Positions 41,380 to 64,000 of a DNA stretch of 64,000 nt are shown piece after piece. The number at the start of each line of letters is the position of its first letter. Position 1 is the first letter of the stretch. A program made the translations under genes and the position numbers. The notes below the pieces were generated by a model that was not told the DNA's origin, searched no databases, and was given only the letters and a program-made list of their open reading frames with translations. The stretch comes from Siderastrea radians (Eukaryota > Cnidaria > Anthozoa > Scleractinia > Rhizangiidae): the NCBI GenBank assembly GCA_964017195.1, contig OZ024894.1, positions 4,172,847 through 4,236,846 on the forward strand. Direction: 5' to 3'.

Positions 41380-42780
41380 AAAACCCTTTCACTGCTCACT
41401 TTAAAAAAAAACGCATTTTTTACCGTTAAAGCGGTTTTTGGAGTGCTATGTTGCCAAATTTCACTCAACTTTGCTACAAAAACATTTTGTAGATTTTGAA
41501 CCAGATTCTGTTGTAACTTGTACAATATTTTGATTTGACGCATGCGCATAGGCCAATTTTTTTTTTGCAGATTCATTCCCAGTTTTTTTCTTGCTCCTTG
41601 TCCTTCCCTTTTCCTCTTTTTATCCCATTCTTTTCTCTTTATCGCCTTCCTATCCACTGGAAAAGTTTTGGCCCCAGCACTTCAAAAAACCTAGAAATGG
41701 AACATTGATCAACTATAAGTGACTTAGCCTATTTTACCACCAATTTTGCACCCAAAATTGGACATGTTTTTCTGGAATAGCTCTGCCAGAATTCGGTCGA
41801 TATTGAAAATGAACACACGCATGGATGGATCTGTCCTTGCTGTGTTAGCTGTTTATCAAAACAATCTGGTGACGTCACAAGTGGTTCAATGTCTACGCCT
41901 CCAAATATCGACAATAGTCGACTTTCGCAGCAAACGTGTGAAGCAAAACCTTACGCCCATTAATATAATACGCACTATTATAAATTGGTACTGACACAAG
42001 ATAAGTTATTTTGGGAATTAAGAACAAAGGGATGGTGCCTCGCCTCGTTCCAGTTGCATCCATTCTCCCCATAAAAATAAAACAACAAATATTGAATAAA
42101 GACTGTAACACCAGATTTATCGACAACTTGTTACAGTTAATATGTTTTCCTCGTTCCTATTGCTGTGGACACTGGTTTTTGGCCTCGCCTTTTTTCACAT
42201 TTATAACTACTGGTGCCTTCTTTTGTCCTTTTACAGTTACTCTGGAAATGTTTCCGCATTCTGCGTTACTTTCCTGTAAAACAAAACGACAATTAATTAC
42301 AAGGAAACGTAAAAAAAAAAACAAACAAAACAAAAAAACCTGTATTTACAGTCAAACCAAATCGCGTGGGCACATGTCAGTACCACATACTCGCTATTAT
42401 CGACACTCGGCATAAGAAATATCAATACTGTGGAGGGGGACAGGAAGTGTACGGGAGACGGCACCTTGCATACGGTGAAATATGAATTAACCAATCAGCA
42501 TTCAGTAGGCGGGAAAAGCTGTGGTGTTCTGACGTCACGCAGTTTTTGTGCTCTTCGCTTCGCTTTCTGCGTGATCAGCGAAGTTTATACTGTGGAAGTA
42601 CGGTTTTTTTTCAGCGTTTTCTTCAAATTTACCGCTTGCCTTAGTTCAGTTTATCAAAAGTCACATCTGTTTGCAATAATATGGACTGGATGAGCAACCA
42701 GGATTGATTCAAAACTTTTTTCTGCGGCGAGAGACTTCGCTAACTGAACTTGAATGCGAAGGAGATGGTAAAAGTTTTCC
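41380..42780. other. No gene recognised
   Basis: AT-rich with homopolymers; no exon, domain or paired transposon end could be supported. Confidence 0.4.
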
Positions 42781-42782
42781 TC

Positions 42783-42915
42783 TTGTCCTACTGAATATTA
42801 TTTTTCACAAGCAACTTCACCTCCCTTTCACTCTCCTTGGCCTCGTTTATCACATGGATGTCCGCTAACTGAGCAGCTCTGAGTAGCGTCGGGTACAATC
42901 CGTCTTCAGGCTGGT
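42783..42915 (-). other. Coding-like fragment, minus strand
   Basis: The minus strand reads EDGLYPTLLRAAQLADIHVI and continues NEAKESEREVKLLVKNN before a stop. The composition is protein-like and distinct from the surrounding DNA. Upstream coding-like residues (DENKYEVTEDLYKD) are in another frame. It may be a last exon or a gene relic; family unknown. Confidence 0.35.
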
Positions 42916-42959
42916 CTTCTGTCCTTGTAAAGATCTTCGGTCACTTCATACTTGTTTTC

Positions 42960-45040
42960 ATCGTGTACTTGATGTCTGATTTTAATTCACACCAACTTGG
43001 AGCTGTGCCTGCAGCTGTGATTGCCTGCTGTCAAAATTGTCGTTGCATCTCAACGAGATTGGTCTCATCGGTTAGGGAAAAAATGTTCTGTTCATCAGAT
43101 CAGAGATACATCATGAATGTTTGACAAATTTGATCTAAAGTCGGTGTATGGTTGCACTACACAGCTGATTCTTCAAACTGGAAATAGGCAAGTTTGTACA
43201 ATTTTCCACAAACCCGGAGACGAATGAAAAGGCCTTTTTGGAATTTGGAGCTTCCTTATGTCATCGTAACAGCAAAAAGCTCGTAGTCAAAAGCCCCAGA
43301 AAATTAACTCTTCTTCTCAAAAGGCAAAACTCACCTGAAATTCAGGCCAAGCGAAAACAACATGCGGACCGCTGTGGAAACGAACCTTTCGCTTGCTTTA
43401 TTCAACAACTTGACTAACTTGGATTGGAACAGTAATTGCAGGAACAATGTTTATTTAGGCAAATACTGATATGTCTATTTTTTTCTCGCTTCAATTTCCA
43501 CGCCAGGTGCCTTAAAACTTGCAATCAATCGACTTTTACAGACAGAGAGCAAAGAGAGGAAAATGTATAATTACAAGAAGATTTAAATTGTTATAATTAA
43601 AAGGAACAAATTTGAGAACAACTCTAGGCAGGCAGGAGGAGTTCATTCAAAATGGAGAAATGAAAGTAACTTTAAAAGAGCAAAATGCAGATCACGACGG
43701 TCCTGCATCAGTCCGCAGTACCGCAAGAGATTTGGAAATATAAAACTTTGCGTCACGTCGGATTCGTTGCAAAAAGGAAAAACCGATAACTGCAGGCGAC
43801 TCTAAGAGATGAAGTCGTTCTTCAGAAACCAGTTAACAAATTTATGATCCTGCTGTTTAGTTTAATCTTATTTCTTGGGTTGTAGTTGCATTAAGCTATG
43901 TAACGTGCCTTTCGAAACTTGGGCTGCTTAAATCAGAAAATGGGAGAGTGTGATAATTTTTTCTTTCTCAAAAAGCACTCGTAACGCCATTCAACTTGTA
44001 ACCAGGTGGTAACGATGCTAATGTCACTTCAACTTCTGTTTTCCAGATCATGCAAAACCGCACAAACTCTTACCGGAATTAGCTGTTTTGTAGCTCTCGT
44101 GATGGCGTTGTTGTTTCTCTAAATTTGATCCCAGTGGGAAGTAGAGCAGCTCGTGTCAACTCTTCTGATATAAGGAATAAATTCTGGTGTAATATCACGG
44201 TATTAGTCATCGCCTTGTCGCTCTTCATACCCTTTAAACAATGCACACTTTTAATCCAACACAAGCAACACAAAACAAACGCCAGCGGCTTCGTTCTTCG
44301 TACTAGTTTTACCTTTGTTGCAAGCGCACAACCCCTTGATGCAAAAGTGTATGAGTAGAACAACAGGAAAAAGAAAACTTTGTTCGGCAAAGTCAACTCA
44401 ATCTACTTGTCAGTCGCTATAAACTCTTGCTTTTGCTTACAAACCGCTAAATAGTGGAGTTTTCAGTTGTAGCATTCTGAACCGTAATCGGAAACGAGAA
44501 CCCAGTGCATCGTGCATTTTGCAAAACACCGACAGGACACCTTCAGGACACCACGGTTTTGACTGCCGCTCGTACCGCGGGCGCAGTAGCCGTATGCAAG
44601 GAAGTGTACGGGAGACGGGAAGCGGGATAAATAGGGGAAAATTACGCAACTTTGCGCAATATTTCGTAATCTTAAAAAACCGCAAAGAGGCTGAAGCCTA
44701 CTTTTAGGGTAGGAATCGGGATTGATGGGTAAAGGGGAAGTTTTACCCACCCCTGGCCTCACCCCTCCCCCCATCATACTCCGGAGGCCTGTCCTTAGCA
44801 ATATCGGTGGAAGTTTGGGCTGTACCTCGATACTAGGCTCGACTACCAGCCGCTGTTCGGGAAAATGAGCCCGCACTCATCCCTTCGGGGAGTAACAAAG
44901 ACCGGACTCGAGAGAGCGGCGGAATTCGAGCCTACCTCGATACATGAACCTCTGAAACTCACGGATAACTGACAACAAAAGAAACAAACCATTTAAAACA
45001 ATAGCGTACAGGAAAAGGATAGCTTGCAAAACAAAGCAAA
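42960..45040. other. No gene recognised
   Basis: Several short frames on both strands, none with a recognised domain. GAAGTGTACGGGAGACG occurs twice (about 42446 and 44602), suggesting repeat fragments. Confidence 0.35.
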
Positions 45041-45044
45041 TTTT

Positions 45045-45148
45045 CGAGCACGAAAATCGCCTGCCGCGTGGAAACGTGATGCTGACCGGGCTCAACACGC
45101 ATGCGTAACGTTACCACGCGGCAGGCAATTTTCGTGAAAGCTCGCCTG
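45045..45148. repeat. Inverted repeat, ~27-bp arms
   Basis: CGAGCACGAAAATCGCCTGC at the left is mirrored by GCAGGCAATTTTCGTGAAAGCTCG at the right, with CCGCGTGG/CCACGCGG next in. A small foldback repeat just beyond the last recognised Spindly exon. Confidence 0.75.
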
Positions 45149-45345
45149 TTGTTTGCTCGACTATCCCTGAGCGGAAGAGACTGTCTGTAGTCTAAGCAAG
45201 GCCAACCTTCCGTTTGGGTCACAAAAAAGGTTTGCACTAAAATGATGATGTTGAATTAAAGGGGCGCGTTGATCGTAGAGTGGGGTCCCCAATGTAATTT
45301 TTACAGTCAAATGTAAAAAAGGAAAAAATGATTGACTAGTCTCAC

Positions 45346-62850
<17,505 letters not shown>

Positions 62851-63140
62851 AGTGATTTCGTTCGGAAGTGTTTAGGAGCTGTGTGATTTCAAATTTCGCT
62901 GGCTTTAGAATGCAGGCAACGTTCAAAATCTCAGCTTGTGATTGGTTACTTTCTAATGAATTGACCAATAACATGGCGCACCTTGTGCGGGCTCTTGTGC
63001 AGGCAGCGGTAATTTTAGAAATCAATCATGGCGGACTAGTCGGCGGACTATCATGGCGGATTGCGGGAGTTTGTGTTCTCCTACTATCGTTGTTATTTTA
63101 TGGGTTTTAATATCAACATAAGTTCTAATAACATTTACAG
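62851..63140. promoter_or_regulatory. Probable shared upstream region of Spindly and a rightward gene
   Basis: About 290 bp separates the Spindly start codon from the possible rightward exon at 63141. It contains GATTGGTTAC (CCAAT-box core on one strand) and repeated ATGGCGGA words near 63027-63060, similar to YY1-type initiator sites. No experimental evidence; inferred from layout. Confidence 0.35.
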
Positions 63141-63340
63141 GAGTGAAATATGAGCTCCCCAATGCAGTTCTGCAGGCGAAAAAGCGCTACTTTTGGGAAA
63201 TATTTTGCCAAAGCGCCATGGTATTTGACCCGCTTTCTGACGACTTTTGCAAAGAAAACAGACGATGTTGTTGCTGTGAGGACGGGATGCATTTTCCCAG
63301 ACGTGGTGCTTCAACATAGGCTTTGTAGAACCTCCAGGTG
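63141..63340 (+). CDS. Possible first coding exon of a divergent gene
   Basis: An acceptor-like TTTACAG precedes GAGTGAAAT then ATG at 63150. The frame reads MSSPMQFCRRKSATFGKYFA and stays open for 63 codons to a donor-like CCAG|GTGAGC at 63341. Two other frames are closed. The protein is basic and unrecognised; a coding role is only tentative. Confidence 0.35.
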
Positions 63341-63427
63341 AGCCAGCATTACAAATATCAGGAGGGTAGTTGATTTTCATTAATTTTTTTTAAATAAGCT
63401 TAATTGAATGAGGAACTCTGAAGAAAA

Positions 63428-63648
63428 TTTAAAGTCCGCACCCCCCCCATTGAGAGTTGATTATAAATTTTACCCCTTAGGAAAAAAAAGATCAAAGTGC
63501 CGACACATTTCCCCATCAGAAAAAGGCAGATGTTTTCGAGAGATCAAAGGTACCAACATAGCTACCCCCTCAGAAATAACTTTTAAACCCCCCTCCCTCC
63601 CCCTAGGATTTCCCTGACCCTCAATAGGGGGGGGGGGTGCAGACATTA
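63428..63648. mobile_element. Small MITE with C-run/G-run ends
   Basis: ATTTAAAGTCCGCACCCCCC near 63428 and GGGGGGGTGCAGACATTAAAT near 63628 form inverted repeats, with ATTGAGAG/CTCAAT next in. About 220 bp, non-coding. Confidence 0.6.
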
Positions 63649-64000
63649 AATGGAGTAGCCCAATGGCCCTGTATTCTATACATGTAGTTTAGCCAAATTC
63701 AGTAATAGATGCATGGTTTCTCTTTAGGCGAGGGGACAAACTTTGGCAACAAGTTCCACCATCACTTTTATATGGGATCCCCTGAGATGGGCTACCTCCC
63801 CCCCCCCCTACTTCCACTACTTGCTTAGAGATCTGCTGCTGTCAACTGTGTTATGATACTCTCAAATGTGATAAATAGTTTTAGTGCGACATGTTTATCA
63901 CTTGCTATCATTTTTCACGTTTAGTGGCTTCATATTTAAGCACCAGTTTTGGAGAATGTGTAGTCAATCAACAAGCCATGGAACGTCCAAAAAGGTATGG
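63649..64000. other. No gene recognised
   Basis: No exon or repeat supported in the last 350 bp. Confidence 0.4.

Overview
The window looks like nuclear DNA of an early-branching animal, most likely an anthozoan cnidarian (a coral or relative). The basis is one intron-rich metazoan gene (a Spindly/SPDL1 homologue) in AT-rich DNA packed with DNA transposons, a Polinton/Maverick, a BEL/Pao LTR retrotransposon and a Ngaro/DIRS-type tyrosine-recombinase retrotransposon. The taxon is inference; no species marker is visible.

Layout. 1-10.5 kb: non-autonomous DNA transposons, including two Mutator-like elements with exact 9-bp target duplications, a large foldback element and pogo-like MITEs. 10.6-31.2 kb: a Polinton (adintovirus-like) provirus. 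It carries a 152-aa protein, a collagen-stalk fibre, a packaging ATPase, a PPxY protein, a penton-like minor capsid protein, a basic protein, a double-jelly-roll major capsid protein, a pX-like protein, an adenain-type protease, a zinc-ribbon/phospholipase A2 protein, a zinc-ribbon protein of possible VLTF3 type, a retroviral-type integrase and a protein-primed PolB. Most of these are broken by frameshifts or in-frame stops; the ATPase and a few small ORFs are intact. A 6.4-kb BEL element with near-identical LTRs and a GAATC target duplication sits inside it at 19.6-26.0 kb.

31.3-36.2 kb: a second large foldback element holding a pogo-like MITE, then further MITEs. 36.7-38.4 kb: remnants of two host gene families, a D8C domain (uromodulin/GP2/OIT3 type) and a broken Kelch/BACK gene. 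40.4-41.4 kb: a third 9-bp-TSD element.

45.3-62.85 kb (minus strand): eight phase-consistent exons of a Spindly-like dynein adaptor, with a recognisable CC1-box-like segment, Spindly motif and a GC-AG intron. Its introns contain the 7.4-kb Ngaro element (47.4-54.8 kb), a 356-bp palindrome, a 2.1-kb piggyBac-like TTAA element and a 1.5-kb CGAATAAGCGC-TIR element. The sequence right of 62.85 kb may hold the first exons of a divergently transcribed gene.

Functionally the Polinton genes form a complete virion plus replication set: PolB, integrase, packaging ATPase, protease, capsid proteins, fibre and a lipase. Several start codons are preceded by a TATA-like box only a few to about 15 nt upstream. 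The number of disruptions implies a decaying copy, or sequence errors, since many fall in homopolymers. All calls are from reading the sequence; no database search was run.
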